A stretch of 64,000 nt of DNA from contig NZ_CP107942.1 in the NCBI RefSeq assembly GCF_036053395.1, positions 7,520,501-7,584,500 of the forward strand, written 5' to 3'. The notes under the pieces are model-generated. The model did no database searches. It worked only from the letters and a program-made list of their open reading frames with translations, and had not been told where the DNA came from. This DNA comes from Actinoplanes sp. NBC_00393. GTDB lineage: Bacteria; Actinomycetota; Actinomycetes; Mycobacteriales; Micromonosporaceae. This document shows, piece after piece, positions 36,330 to 45,509 of the stretch. Each line of letters starts with the position of its first letter. Position 1 is the stretch's first letter. The position numbers were made by a program, and so were the translations under genes.

Positions 36330-36399
36330 GCCAGCGCGGTGTTGTGATTTTAGTCACTAACAATTGTGCATCATTTCGGACCAAATCCACCGCGCTGGC
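36330..36399. repeat. 12-bp perfect inverted repeat enclosing an AT-rich loop
   Basis: GCCAGCGCGGTG (36330-36341) and CACCGCGCTGGC (36388-36399) flank a 46-bp AT-rich segment that contains the CRP-like site and an ACAATTGT palindrome. It may terminate phoH-convergent transcription or structure the promoter region of the transglycosylase. Confidence 0.6.
36343..36358. promoter_or_regulatory. CRP-type site upstream of transglycosylase
   Basis: TGTGA-N6-TCACT matches the CRP consensus TGTGA-N6-TCACA at nine of ten positions. It lies about 178 bp upstream of the transglycosylase start. Mycobacterial CRP is known to act on rpfA, a cell-wall lytic gene. Direct regulation here is inferred. Confidence 0.5.
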
Positions 36400-36405
36400 G
36401 TCATC

Positions 36406-37818
36406 TCACAGGGGGATCTCCTCCAGCAGGTCGGTGACCACCTCGGCGATGGGGGACCGCTCCGAACGGGTCAGCGTGACGTGGGCGAAGATCGGATGCC
36501 CCTTCAGCGCCTCGATCACCGCGGTCACCCCGTCGTGCCGGCCGACCCGCAGATTGTCACGCTGCGCGACGTCGTGGGTGAGCACCACCCGCGAGCCCTG
36601 GCCGATCCGGGAGAGCACGGTGAGCAGCACGTTGCGCTCCAGCGACTGCGCCTCGTCGACGATGACGAACGCGTCGTGCAGGCTGCGGCCGCGGATGTGG
36701 GTCAGCGGCAGGACCTCGAGCATGCCGCGGGCCAGCACCTCCTCGACGACGTTGGCGTGCACCACCGCGCCGAGGGTGTCGAAGACCGCCTGCGCCCAGG
36801 GCGACATCTTCTCCGACTCGCTGCCGGGCAGGTAGCCGAGCTCCTGGCCACCGACGGCGTAGAGCGGGCGGAAGACGACGACCTTCTTGTGGCGGTTGCG
36901 CTCCATCGTCGCCTCCAGGCCGGCGCAGAGCGCCAGCGCGGACTTGCCGGTGCCGGCCCGGCCGCCCAGCGACACGATGCCGATCGACTCGTCGAGCAGG
37001 ATGTCCAGCGCCACCCGCTGCTCGGCGGAACGGCCACGCAGGCCGAACGCGTCGCGGTCGCCGCGCACCAGCTTGACGGTCTTGTCCGGGTTGACCCGGG
37101 CCAGCGCGGAGCCGCGCGGCGAGTGGATCACCAGACCGGTGTGGCAGGGCAGCGTCTCGGCCTCCTCCACCTCCAGTTCGTCACCGGAGTAGAGGGACCC
37201 GACCTGCTCCTCGGTGAGCTGCAGGTCGGCCATGCCGGTCCAGGTGGGGTCGCTGGCCTGGCCGTGCCGGTACTCGTCGGCGGTCAGGCCCACCGAGGCG
37301 GCCTTGACCCGCAGCGGCATGTCCTTGCTGACCAGCGTGACGTCGCGGCCCTCCGCGGCGAGCCCGAGCGCCACCGACAGGATGCGGGTGTCGTTCGAGT
37401 CGTTGCGGAAGCCGTGCGGCAGCGCGCTCTGGTCGGCGTGGTTCAGCTCGACCCGCAGCGTGCCGCCCTCGTCGTTGCAGAGCACCGGCTGGTCGAGGCG
37501 GCCGTGCTTGATGCGCAGCTCGTCCAGCATGCGCAGCGACTGCCGCGCGAACCAGCCCAGCTCGGGGTGGTGACGTTTGCCCTCCAGTTCGGAGATGACC
37601 ACGAGCGGAACGACGACCTCGTGGTCGGTGAACCGGCGGAAGGCCGCCGGGTCGGACAGCAGGACCGAAGTGTCCAGAACGAAAACCCGCCCTGCCGGGG
37701 CGGGTTCCGCGTCAGCGTGCCGGTCTCGGGGCTTACGGCGCCCCGCGGTGGCTCGGCTGCTGGAGACTGCGTCGGCCGGGTTCGAAGGGACCCCGGCATC
37801 GGTACGGCGAGATGTCAC
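36406..37818 (-). CDS. PIN-PhoH family ATPase/RNase (PhoH2-like)
   Basis: 470 residues. After a basic unstructured N terminus comes a PIN domain ([53 protein letters not shown]). A PhoH ATPase domain follows: Walker [34 protein letters not shown] and Walker [13 protein letters not shown]. PhoH2 proteins are sequence-specific RNA helicases/RNases. GTG 37818 (MTSRRTDAG) has GGAG upstream and fits family length; the frame extends 50 codons further without conservation. Confidence 0.93.
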   Translation of the reverse strand: MTSRRTDAGVPSNPADAVSSSRATAGRRKPRDRHADAEPAPAGRVFVLDTSVLLSDPAAFRRFTDHEVVVPLVVISELEGKRHHPELGWFARQSLRMLDELRIKHGRLDQPVLCNDEGGTLRVELNHADQSALPHGFRNDSNDTRILSVALGLAAEGRDVTLVSKDMPLRVKAASVGLTADEYRHGQASDPTWTGMADLQLTEEQVGSLYSGDELEVEEAETLPCHTGLVIHSPRGSALARVNPDKTVKLVRGDRDAFGLRGRSAEQRVALDILLDESIGIVSLGGRAGTGKSALALCAGLEATMERNRHKKVVVFRPLYAVGGQELGYLPGSESEKMSPWAQAVFDTLGAVVHANVVEEVLARGMLEVLPLTHIRGRSLHDAFVIVDEAQSLERNVLLTVLSRIGQGSRVVLTHDVAQRDNLRVGRHDGVTAVIEALKGHPIFAHVTLTRSERSPIAEVVTDLLEEIPL

Positions 37819-38092
37819 AGGCCTGCTCCAGCGGGCGTGCAACCCGGTCCGCCCGCGGTCCGCCACCTCCGGTCGCCGGAACCTGACACGGGGTCGGATT
37901 GCGGGCCCCGTGGCGCATGTTGTCGCAGGTCCGGGCCGACCGGCTGGCTCGGGATGACCCCGTGCCATGCCTCAAAGCTAGCGGTCAACCGCGTCCTGCG
38001 GTAGAGCGCAAAATCGGGCACCCAGGGGTGACTCTCGACGCACGTGAATTCGGCCGGCATAAAAGAAGACCTTCCGCGGGTAATCTGACTGC

Positions 38093-38899
38093 GTGGCAGA
38101 CACCGCACGTCCGACGCATCCGCTGACCACCGACGAGGCGTGGGCGTTCACGGCTGAGCGCGCATCCGCGACCACCTTCTTCTTCGACTTCGACGGTGTC
38201 CTCTCGCCGGTCACCGACGACCCGGACGCCTCGCAGCCGGTGCCGGCCGTGCTCGGCGTGCTGGAGCGCCTGGCGACGGCGGTGGCCCGGGTGGCGATCG
38301 TCTCGGCCCGGCCGGTGAGCTTCCTGCGGTCGCGTTTCGAGACCCTGGAGCACGTGGATCTGTACGGGTTGTACGGCCTCGAGGTCTGGCACGACGGCGA
38401 GGTGGTCACCGAGCCGGCCGCGCTGGAGTTCGTGCCGGCGATGGCCGACCTGGCCGAGCGGGCCCGCGCCGAGCTGCCCGGCGAGATCCTGGTGGAGTTC
38501 AAGCGGCTCTCCGTGGCCCTGCACTACCGGGTCGCGCCGGAGCTGGCCGAGACGGTCGAGCGCTGGGCGCACGAGCAGGCCGAGAAACTGGGGCTGCGGA
38601 TCCAGCGGGGCCGCATGGTGGCCGAGCTGAAGCCGCCGGTCGACCAGGACAAGGGCATGGTCATCACCGAGGGTGTCCGCAACGCCGGTTGCGCCTGGTA
38701 TTTCGGGGATGACATGTCTGACATCAAGGCGTTCGACGCGCTGCGGGCGCGGGAGGCGGTCGACCCGTCGTTCTTCGGCATGGCCGTCGCGGTGGCCAAC
38801 CCGGAGACCGGCGCCGAGGTGTCCAGCGCCGCCGACCTCACCCTCGACTCCCCCGACGCGGTCGCGGCTTTCCTCACCGAGGGCCTGCGCCGGTTCTAG
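38093..38899 (+). CDS. otsB: Trehalose-6-phosphate phosphatase
   Basis: 268 residues, HAD superfamily. Motif I FFFDFDGVLSPV, motif II IVSARP, the cap-domain LYGLYGLEVWHDGE and motif III/IV KPPVDQDKGM ... YFGDDMSDIKAF are present. It converts trehalose-6-P to trehalose for osmoprotection and cell-envelope glycolipids. otsA is not in the window. GTG start at 38093, divergent from the PIN-PhoH gene by 274 bp. Confidence 0.93.
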   Translation: MADTARPTHPLTTDEAWAFTAERASATTFFFDFDGVLSPVTDDPDASQPVPAVLGVLERLATAVARVAIVSARPVSFLRSRFETLEHVDLYGLYGLEVWHDGEVVTEPAALEFVPAMADLAERARAELPGEILVEFKRLSVALHYRVAPELAETVERWAHEQAEKLGLRIQRGRMVAELKPPVDQDKGMVITEGVRNAGCAWYFGDDMSDIKAFDALRAREAVDPSFFGMAVAVANPETGAEVSSAADLTLDSPDAVAAFLTEGLRRF

Positions 38900-38916
38900 T
38901 GCGGGGCCCTGCTTGA

Positions 38917-38942
38917 GCCCGGCGGTCGCGCTGGGGCCGGGA
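38917..38942 (+). repeat. Copy of a dispersed 26-bp intergenic motif
   Basis: GCCCGGCGGTCGCGCTGGGG-CCGGGA here matches 9965-9990 with a single mismatch, and a shorter relative lies at about 9925. All copies are intergenic, 29 kb apart. Confidence 0.6.
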
Positions 38943-38999
38943 CGGTACGCCCGGGCCGCGGCTCTGTCGTACCAGCAGGGGTTTGTCGTAAGAATGAGG

Positions 39000-39770
39000 T
39001 TATGCGCCGTAACGGCGCTGGCGGCCGGCGTAGGAACGCAGCGCGCGCAGGAAATCGATCCGGCGGAAGTCGGGCCAGTTGGCGTCGTGGAAGTAGAACT
39101 CCGAGTGCGCCGACTGCCAGAGCAGGAAACCGGAGAGCCGCTGCTCACCGCTGGTGCGGATGACCAGGTCGGGGTCGGGCTGGCCGCGGGTGTAGAGGTG
39201 CTCGGCGATGTGCTCGACGTCGAGGATCTCGGCGAGCTCCTCGAGTGTTCCCCCGGAGGCGGCGTGCTCGTAGAGCAGTGAGCGGACCGCGTCGGTGATC
39301 TCGCGGCGCCCGCCGTAACCGACCGCCATGTTGACCTCGACGCCGCCGCTGCGATCCCGGGTCTTCTCCTGGGCCGCCTTCAGCGTCGCCGCGGTGGCGG
39401 CGGGCAGCAGGTCGAGCGCGCCCACCATGCGCAGCCGCCACGGGTTGCCGTCCTCGGCCAGCTCGGTGGCGAGATCCTCGATGATCTTCACGAGCGGGTC
39501 CAGCTCGGCGGCCGGGCGGCGCAGGTTGTCGGTGGCCAGCAGGTAGAGCGTGACGTGCTCGATGCCGGCCTGATCGCACCAGGCCAGCAGCTCCTTGACC
39601 CGGGTGGCGCCGACCCGGTGGCCGTCGTTGGGGTCGACGAAGCCCATCTCGCGGGCCCAGCGCCGGTTGCCGTCGCACATGACCCCGACATGCCGGGGGA
39701 CGGGCGTGCCGGCCAGCTTGCCGGCCAACCGTCGCTCGTAGAAGGAATAAACCAGGGAACGCAGACTCAT
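39000..39770 (-). CDS. uppS: cis-prenyl transferase (UppS/Rv1086-like)
   Basis: 256 residues. (Z)-prenyl diphosphate synthase: catalytic MCDGNRRWAREMG, HVTLYLLATDNL, VAVGYGGRREI-type segment (MAVGYGGRREIT) and RTSGEQRLSGFLLWQSAHSEFYF. It condenses IPP onto an allylic diphosphate to make undecaprenyl-type carriers. The SGEQRLSGFLLWQSA wording is close to mycobacterial Rv1086, which makes a short Z,E-farnesyl diphosphate, so chain length is uncertain. The ATG at 39770 (MSLRSLVYSFYERRL) is the family start. Confidence 0.94.
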   Translation of the reverse strand: MSLRSLVYSFYERRLAGKLAGTPVPRHVGVMCDGNRRWAREMGFVDPNDGHRVGATRVKELLAWCDQAGIEHVTLYLLATDNLRRPAAELDPLVKIIEDLATELAEDGNPWRLRMVGALDLLPAATAATLKAAQEKTRDRSGGVEVNMAVGYGGRREITDAVRSLLYEHAASGGTLEELAEILDVEHIAEHLYTRGQPDPDLVIRTSGEQRLSGFLLWQSAHSEFYFHDANWPDFRRIDFLRALRSYAGRQRRYGA

Positions 39771-39802
39771 CACCGCAAAGCGTAACCACCCCGACCGCAG
39801 GT

Positions 39803-40930
39803 TCACGCGGGGACAGTACGCCACGAGACCATCCCCACCGCGATGCGCCCGATCGTGCGAGCGTCCAGCAGTCCGTCCGCGAGACCCAGTTCCACCATCC
39901 GGTCGAATACGCCGGCGTCCGCTGCGGCCGCCCGCACCGCCGCGTCGGCGACCCGCGGCCAGATGGTGAGCCGGGCGGCGGCGCTGGAGTGGCGCAGGTG
40001 CCGGCCGAGCCGGCGGTTCAGCGCGTCGCGATAGCGCCGCACCACGTCGTGGGGGCCGCGGGCGGCTGCGGCGCCGGCCAGCGCCCCGGACAGCACCGCG
40101 TAGAAGATGCCCTCCCCGGTGAACGGGTTGACCAGGGAGAACGCGTCGCCGGCGAGCAGCACTCGGCCGCGGCCGGGCGCCGGGCGGTGGGTGGACAGCG
40201 GCAGGTGGTGCCCACGCACGCCGGCCGGGTCGCTGCCGGGAAGCAGTTCGGCCATCCGGCCGGCGAGGTACGCGCGAGACAGCGCATTCCCGCGCAGCAG
40301 TTCGCCGTAGCCGACGTTGGCGGTGCCGTCGCCGATCGGGAACTCCCAGGCGTACGCGGGCCAGCGCTGCCGGGTCGTGACGATGACCTGCTCGCCGGTG
40401 TTGGTGCTGGGCCGGTAACCGCGGATCGCGATGGCCAGATGCCCGGCGGGGTTGACGCCCGCACCCAGCGAGCGCCGCACCACCGAGCCGGCGCCGTCCG
40501 CGCCGATCACCACGTGTGCCCGGAACGTCCCGTCGATGACGACGGTGTGCTCCTCGCGTACCTCTCTTACTGTGTGCCGGCGCAGCTCGACGCCGGCGGC
40601 GACCGCGGCCCGCACCAGGCGTTCGTCGAAGACCCGCCGCGGCACGGTGTGCGCCGGCCTCGGCAGGGCCCGCGCCGCCACCGCGCCACCGGGCGAGACC
40701 AGCCGGAGCCGTTCGATCGGCCGGTAGCCGCGGGTGACGTCCGGCACGCCGAGGCCGGTGAGGACGTCGACCGCCTCGGCGGCTATCCCGTCTCCGCAGG
40801 TCTTGTCGCGCGGGAAGTCCGCCCGGTCGAGGAGCAGGACGCGGGCGCCGGCCCGGCGGGCGGCGATCGCCGCTGCCGAGCCGGCCGGTCCCGCGCCGAT
40901 CACCGCCACGTCGTAGGCATCGATCCCCAT
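39803..40930 (-). CDS. Geranylgeranyl reductase-family FAD-dependent oxidoreductase
   Basis: 375 residues. FAD-binding GAGPAGSAAAIAARRAG and D-R-ADFPRDKTCGDG (the CGDG motif of the GGR family), then the second FAD motif VLLAGDAFSLVNPFTGEGI. Members saturate double bonds in prenyl chains (geranylgeranyl, menaquinone, phospholipid tails). Its position directly upstream of a cis-prenyl transferase on the same strand (32-bp gap) suggests a polyprenyl substrate, which is inference. 43 bp downstream of pckG; possibly one transcript. Confidence 0.88.
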   Translation of the reverse strand: MGIDAYDVAVIGAGPAGSAAAIAARRAGARVLLLDRADFPRDKTCGDGIAAEAVDVLTGLGVPDVTRGYRPIERLRLVSPGGAVAARALPRPAHTVPRRVFDERLVRAAVAAGVELRRHTVREVREEHTVVIDGTFRAHVVIGADGAGSVVRRSLGAGVNPAGHLAIAIRGYRPSTNTGEQVIVTTRQRWPAYAWEFPIGDGTANVGYGELLRGNALSRAYLAGRMAELLPGSDPAGVRGHHLPLSTHRPAPGRGRVLLAGDAFSLVNPFTGEGIFYAVLSGALAGAAAARGPHDVVRRYRDALNRRLGRHLRHSSAAARLTIWPRVADAAVRAAAADAGVFDRMVELGLADGLLDARTIGRIAVGMVSWRTVPA

Positions 40931-40963
40931 GAAGGGGATCGTGCCCTATCCGGCGCTGCCGGG

Positions 40964-42769
40964 TCAGGCTTTGTCGAGGCGGGCCCGCAATGCGTCCAGC
41001 TCGGCCCACAGCTGCGCGGGCAGCTTGTCGCCGAACTTCTCGAACCACTCGGTGACCTGCGGGATCTCCGCCAGCCACTCGTCGGTGTCGACCTTCAGCA
41101 CGGCCTCCAGCGCGGCCGGGTCGAGGTCCAGGCCGGTCAGGTCGAGCGACTCCGGCGTCGGCACGTGGCCGATCGGGGTCTCCACGGCGTCGGCCTTGCC
41201 GTCGAGGCGCTCGACGACCCACTTGAGGACGCGGCTGTTCTCGCCGAATCCCGGCCAGAGGAAACCGCCGTCCGCGTCGCGCCGGAACCAGTTGACGTAG
41301 AAGACCTTGGGCAGCTTGTCGGCGTCGCCCGAGGCGCCCTTCGCCATGTCGATCCAGTGCTGGAAGTAGTCACCGGCGTGGTAGCCGATGAACGGCAGCA
41401 TCGCCATCGGGTCACGGCGTACGACCCCGACCTGGCCGACCGCGGCCGCGGTGGTCTCGCTCGACAGGGTGGCGCCCAGGTAAACCCCGTGCACCCAGTC
41501 GCGAGCCTCGCTGACCAGCGGGATCGTGGTCTTGCGGCGGCCGCCGAACAGGATCGCGTCGATCGGTACGCCGCGCGGGTCGTGGTACTCGTCGGCGAGG
41601 ATCGGGCACTGCTCGATCGGGGTGCAGAAGCGGCTGTTCGGGTGGCTGGACGGCGCCTCCGACTCCGGCGTCCAGTCCTGGCCCTTCCAGTCGGTGAGGT
41701 GCGCGGGCGGCTCGCCCATGCCCTCCCACCAGATGTCGCCGGCGTCGGTGAGCGCCACGTTGGTGAAGACCGAGTTGCCCTTGGCCAGGGTGCGCATCGC
41801 GTTCGGGTTGGTGTGGAAGTCGGTGCCCGGCGCGACGCCGAACAGCCCGAACTCGGGGTTGGTGGCCCAGAGCCGGCCGTCCTCGCCGAACCGCATCCAG
41901 GCGATGTCGTCGCCGACGGTCTCGACCTTCCAGCCCGGCAGGGTGGGCTGGAGCATGGCGAGGTTGGTCTTGCCGCAGGCCGACGGGAAGGCGCCCGCGA
42001 TGTACTTGACCTGACCTTCCGGCGAGGTCAGCTTCATGATCAGCATGTGCTCGGCGAGCCAGCCCTCGTCCCGGGCGGCCACGCTGGCGATCCGCAGCGC
42101 GTAGCACTTTTTGCCGAGCAGCGAGTTGCCGCCGTACCCGGAGCCGAACGACCAGATCTCCCGGGTCTCCGGGAAGTGCGAGATGTACTTCGTCTCGTTG
42201 CACGGCCAGGCGACGTCCGCGTCACCCTCGGACAGCGGCGCGCCGATCGAATGCAGACACGGCACGAAGTCCGCGTCGTCACCCATCGCCTTCAGGACCC
42301 CGGCCCCCATCCGGGTCATGATGCGCATGCTGGCCACCACGTACGGGCTGTCGGTCAGCTCCACGCCGAACATCGGCTTCGGCGCGTCGAGCGGACCCAT
42401 GACGAACGGGACGACGTACATCGTCCGGCCCTTCATGCAGCCCCGGTACAGCCCGGTCATCAGCTGCTTCATCTCGGCCGGCGCCATCCAGTTGTTGGTG
42501 GGCCCGGCGTCGGCCTCGTCGGCCGAGCAGATGAAGGTGCGTTCCTCCACACGGGCCACGTCCGACGGATCGGTACGCGCCCAGAACGAGTTGGGTTTCT
42601 TCTCCGGGTCGAGACGGACCAGCGCGCCGGACTCGACGAGTTCGTCGGTGAGGCGGGTCCACTCGGCCTCCGAACCGTCGCACCAGACGATCCGGTCGGG
42701 CGTTGTCAGGGCGGCGACCTCGTCGATCCACGCCAGCAGGCGGGGGTGCGAGGTAGGGGGCTGAGTCAA
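40964..42769 (-). CDS. pckG: Phosphoenolpyruvate carboxykinase (GTP)
   Basis: 601 residues, standard length for the GTP-type enzyme. P-loop/kinase motif [13 protein letters not shown] with the active-site Cys, GDDIAWMRF (metal/PEP region), [14 protein letters not shown] and the [23 protein letters not shown]-terminal signature. It converts oxaloacetate and GTP to PEP, the entry to gluconeogenesis. Start ATG 42769, divergent from an ECF sigma gene by 300 bp, with a DnaA box in that gap. Confidence 0.97.
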   Translation of the reverse strand: MTQPPTSHPRLLAWIDEVAALTTPDRIVWCDGSEAEWTRLTDELVESGALVRLDPEKKPNSFWARTDPSDVARVEERTFICSADEADAGPTNNWMAPAEMKQLMTGLYRGCMKGRTMYVVPFVMGPLDAPKPMFGVELTDSPYVVASMRIMTRMGAGVLKAMGDDADFVPCLHSIGAPLSEGDADVAWPCNETKYISHFPETREIWSFGSGYGGNSLLGKKCYALRIASVAARDEGWLAEHMLIMKLTSPEGQVKYIAGAFPSACGKTNLAMLQPTLPGWKVETVGDDIAWMRFGEDGRLWATNPEFGLFGVAPGTDFHTNPNAMRTLAKGNSVFTNVALTDAGDIWWEGMGEPPAHLTDWKGQDWTPESEAPSSHPNSRFCTPIEQCPILADEYHDPRGVPIDAILFGGRRKTTIPLVSEARDWVHGVYLGATLSSETTAAAVGQVGVVRRDPMAMLPFIGYHAGDYFQHWIDMAKGASGDADKLPKVFYVNWFRRDADGGFLWPGFGENSRVLKWVVERLDGKADAVETPIGHVPTPESLDLTGLDLDPAALEAVLKVDTDEWLAEIPQVTEWFEKFGDKLPAQLWAELDALRARLDKA

Positions 42770-43069
42770 GGTGAAGCTCCTTCGGTCGGCACTGACCTAC
42801 GACGAAGCTGCCGGAGAGCCCGGCTCGGTCGTGGGAGTTACGTCAGCCTAAGCCGATACCGCGTTGAGTTCATCGGCAGAACCTGTGGACAACCGCACAA
42901 TCTATGGTTGCTCTGCTCGCAGACGATCGATTCTTCGCCGTTGAGCGCATCACTGCGCAGGGTCACAGTAAAGCCACACCGGCAGGCGACAACTTTCGCA
43001 AAAGGGACTTAAAGCCTTAGACTTTCACCTAATCGGGCTTTCCTCGCAGTTCCTGCCACAGGAGGCGGA
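42770..43069. other. 300-bp divergent intergenic region
   Basis: Separates pckG and the ECF sigma gene. It is noticeably less GC-rich toward the right (about 42950-43040). No gene or tRNA. It holds an exact DnaA box on the minus strand (42884-42892) and a GGAGGCGGA ribosome-binding site for the sigma gene (43061-43069). Confidence 0.7.
42884..42892 (-). promoter_or_regulatory. Perfect DnaA box between pckG and ECF sigma genes
   Basis: TGTGGACAA, reverse complement of TTGTCCACA. Fourth exact copy in this window; all four are intergenic. Confidence 0.45.
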
Positions 43070-43834
43070 ATGACGATCCCGGGCCACCATGCGGACTCGG
43101 ACAACGACCTGCTGGCCGCCGTCCGGGCCGGCGACACCGCCGCGTTCGGCACCCTCTACGAGCGTCATCACAGCGCTGCCCGCCAGTTCGCGTACGGGCT
43201 GGTCCGTGATCCCGCCGACGTCGACGACCTGGTCGCCGAGACGTTCGCCAAGGTCTTCGCGACCCTGCGGGCGGGGCGCGGGCCGCTGGTCGCGTTCCGC
43301 GCCTACCTGCACACCACGATGCGGCACGTCTGCTACCACCGGGCCCGGCTGGACCGGCGGCTGGAGTTCACCGACGACCTGACCCGCTACGACGCCGGCG
43401 AGCCGTTCACCGACCCGGCGCTGGACCGGCTGGAACGCACCTACGCCGCGGCCGCGTTCCGCAAACTGCCGCCACGCTGGCGTGACGTGCTGTGGCAGAC
43501 CGAGGTGGAGGGCAGCACCCCCGCCGAGCTCGCGCCCCGGATGGGACTGACGCCGAACGCGGTGGCGGTGCTGGCCCACCGCGCGCGGGAAGGGCTGCGC
43601 AGTCTCTACCTGCAGCAGCACGTGACCGCGGCGGATCATCCGGAGTGCCGCTGGGCCGGTGAGCATCTGGGCGGGCAGGTCCGCGGCCGGCTCGCCGCGC
43701 GCGACGCGAACCGGATGCGCACCCACCTCTCCTGGTGCGACGACTGCCAGGGCCGGCTCGCCGAGATCCGGGAAATCGACGGCTTCCGGAACGCACCGTA
43801 TCGACAACGTCACCATGCCGAGACGTCCGGTTAA
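43070..43834 (+). CDS. ECF sigma factor with C-terminal zinc-binding (ZAS-like) extension
   Basis: 254 residues. Region sigma2 (DTAAFGTLYERHHSAARQFAYGLVRDPADVDDLVAETFAKVFATL) and sigma4 (RLERTYAAAAFRKLPPRWRDVLWQ ... LAPRMGLTPNAVAVLAHRAREGLR) are clear. After sigma4 comes a segment with H-x3-C-x2-C (HLSWCDDC), the zinc motif normally found in separate anti-sigma factors. So activity may be controlled intramolecularly by redox or zinc. No separate anti-sigma gene follows. Strong ribosome-binding site GGAGGCGGA. Two GtrA genes follow on the same strand. Confidence 0.88.
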   Translation: MTIPGHHADSDNDLLAAVRAGDTAAFGTLYERHHSAARQFAYGLVRDPADVDDLVAETFAKVFATLRAGRGPLVAFRAYLHTTMRHVCYHRARLDRRLEFTDDLTRYDAGEPFTDPALDRLERTYAAAAFRKLPPRWRDVLWQTEVEGSTPAELAPRMGLTPNAVAVLAHRAREGLRSLYLQQHVTAADHPECRWAGEHLGGQVRGRLAARDANRMRTHLSWCDDCQGRLAEIREIDGFRNAPYRQRHHAETSG

Positions 43835-43859
43835 GACTCGGCAGCGAAGACAGCCACAG

Positions 43860-44396
43860 ATGACACCCGCCGGTACCCTCGGACGCGTGCCTCCGAACCC
43901 ACCGCAGCCCGCATCCGGTCTGCGCACGCGGCTCGTCGCACTGGCCCGTGAGGTGGGCAAGTTCGGCGTCGTCGGCACCACTGCCTTCGCCATCGATCTC
44001 ACGATCTTCAATGTGCTGCTGAGCGTCGGCAGCGAGACCCTGCTCGCCAAGACCATCTCCACGGTGATCGCGACGACGTTCGCGTTCTTCGGCAACCGGT
44101 TCTGGACCTGGCGGCACGGCGACCACACGAACATGGCCCGGCAGTACACGACGTTCTTCGTGCTGAACGCGATCGGCCTGGGCATCGCCCTGCTGTGCCT
44201 GGCGATCAGCCACTACGGCCTCGGCCAGATCTGGCCGGCCCTGCAGACCCCGCTCGCCGACAACATCTCCGGGCAGTTCGTAGGCACCGCGGTGGGCACC
44301 CTGTTCCGATTCTGGTCATACCGCCGGTTCGTGTTCCGGGTCAGCGACGACCCGAAGATGACGTCGCCCTCATCCGCCGTCAGTGACTCGGCGTAA
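43860..44396 (+). CDS. GtrA-family membrane protein (copy 1)
   Basis: About 178 residues with four TM helices: EVGKFGVVGTTAFAIDLTIFNVLL is the diagnostic GtrA N terminus, then STVIATTFAFFGNRFWTWR and FVGTAVGTLFRFWSYRRFVF. GtrA proteins are thought to flip or assist bactoprenol-linked sugars in cell-wall glycan or LPS glucosylation. The start may be ATG 43860 or GTG 43887. Located 25 bp after the ECF sigma gene and 27 bp before a paralogue. Confidence 0.9.
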   Translation: MTPAGTLGRVPPNPPQPASGLRTRLVALAREVGKFGVVGTTAFAIDLTIFNVLLSVGSETLLAKTISTVIATTFAFFGNRFWTWRHGDHTNMARQYTTFFVLNAIGLGIALLCLAISHYGLGQIWPALQTPLADNISGQFVGTAVGTLFRFWSYRRFVFRVSDDPKMTSPSSAVSDSA

Positions 44397-44423
44397 TCAC
44401 CACTGCTCGCGTAAGGTTGCCCA

Positions 44424-44981
44424 ATGCCCTCAGCCAGTCCGCTGACGGATCGCCTCCGCCGTCTAGCCCCCGAAGCCATCGCCTTCGGCATCATCGGCGC
44501 GAGCAACATGCTGCTTTACATGGCGATCACGTACGCCCTGCTGCCGATCGGCGCGGTCAAGGCGAGCGTCGTCGGCACGGTGGTCACCACCACCCTGGCC
44601 TACCTGGCGAACCGGTACTGGACCTACCGCAACCACACCCGGACCGCGCTGCGCCGGGAGTACACCCTGTTCTTCGGGTTCAACCTGGTCGGCATGGTCA
44701 TCCAGTCCGGCACGATCGCCATCGGCAAGTACGGGTTCGGCCTCACCGAGGAGCACGACGAGCTGCTCTTCATGACGGTCACGCTGTTCGGCATCGGGAT
44801 CGCGACGATCTTCCGGTTCTGGGCGTACCGCACGTTCGTCTTCCTCAAGCCGCCGGTCGACGGCCACGAGGCCGCGATCACCGAGCTGGACGCCACGGCC
44901 GGGCTGGCCGAGCTGAGCGCCGTCGAGACCCCGGGCAGCGTGGCCCGGCTCGACCTGCAGCCGGAACTCGACGCCCGCTAG
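44424..44981 (+). CDS. GtrA-family membrane protein (copy 2)
   Basis: 185 residues, four TM helices, same family as the preceding gene: PEAIAFGIIGASNMLLYMAITYALL, TTLAYLANRYWTYRN, and TIFRFWAYRTFVFLKPP. It is clearly a tandem paralogue (the NR-W-TWR/TYR and FRFW-YR-FVF motifs coincide) but diverged over its length, with an extra acidic C-terminal tail of about 35 residues. Convergent overlap of 4 bp with the PH-domain gene. Confidence 0.9.
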   Translation: MPSASPLTDRLRRLAPEAIAFGIIGASNMLLYMAITYALLPIGAVKASVVGTVVTTTLAYLANRYWTYRNHTRTALRREYTLFFGFNLVGMVIQSGTIAIGKYGFGLTEEHDELLFMTVTLFGIGIATIFRFWAYRTFVFLKPPVDGHEAAITELDATAGLAELSAVETPGSVARLDLQPELDAR

Positions 44982-45505
44982 CGGACCTCCTCCACCTCGT
45001 CCTGCTCCTCGTCCTCCTCGGCCGGCGCCTGCTCGATCAGCTCGTAGAGCAGGGTCTGCACCTGCGGCGCGCCGGGAATCGCGGTCAGCCGCGCGCTCTG
45101 CTCGCCGATCGAGTCGATGGTGAGCGTCCCGCTGCCGAGCACCCGGTCCAGCAGCGACTGGGTCAGCGCGTGGTCGTTGACCCGGTTCAGCGGCAGGTCC
45201 CGCCGCTCCCGGTTGACCACACCGTGCTGCAGCAGGATCCGCTCGTCGGTCAGCACGTAATGGGTGCAGCGCCATTTCAGCAGCGGGACCACGCCGTACT
45301 TCACCGCGTGCCAGAGCATGATCGCGGCGACCAGGCCGAGACCGATCCGGCCGCCCTCGGAGTCCGGCAGCATCACCCAGGCCAGGATGAACCCGGACAG
45401 CGTGAGGAGCAGCAGCAGGATCGGGAGCACCGCCGCCTTCGCATGCGGACGCAGGTGGAGGACCAGCTCCTCCTCGTCGATGAGCACATCGTCCGGGAAC
45501 GCCAC
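44978..45505 (-). CDS. PH-domain membrane protein (YdbS/bPH_2 type)
   Basis: 175 residues from GTG 45505. Two TM helices (VLPILLLLLTLSGFILAWVML and IGLGLVAAIMLWHAVKYGVV) are followed by the bPH_2 domain: HYVLTDERILLQHGVVNRERRDLPLNRVND ... SGTLTIDSIGE. An acidic tail (PAEEDEEQDEVEEV) ends the protein. Role unknown. It starts 5 bp after the birA stop and is probably co-transcribed with it, an arrangement common in actinobacteria. Confidence 0.9.
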   Translation of the reverse strand: MAFPDDVLIDEEELVLHLRPHAKAAVLPILLLLLTLSGFILAWVMLPDSEGGRIGLGLVAAIMLWHAVKYGVVPLLKWRCTHYVLTDERILLQHGVVNRERRDLPLNRVNDHALTQSLLDRVLGSGTLTIDSIGEQSARLTAIPGAPQVQTLLYELIEQAPAEEDEEQDEVEEVR

Positions 45506-45509
45506 GCGG

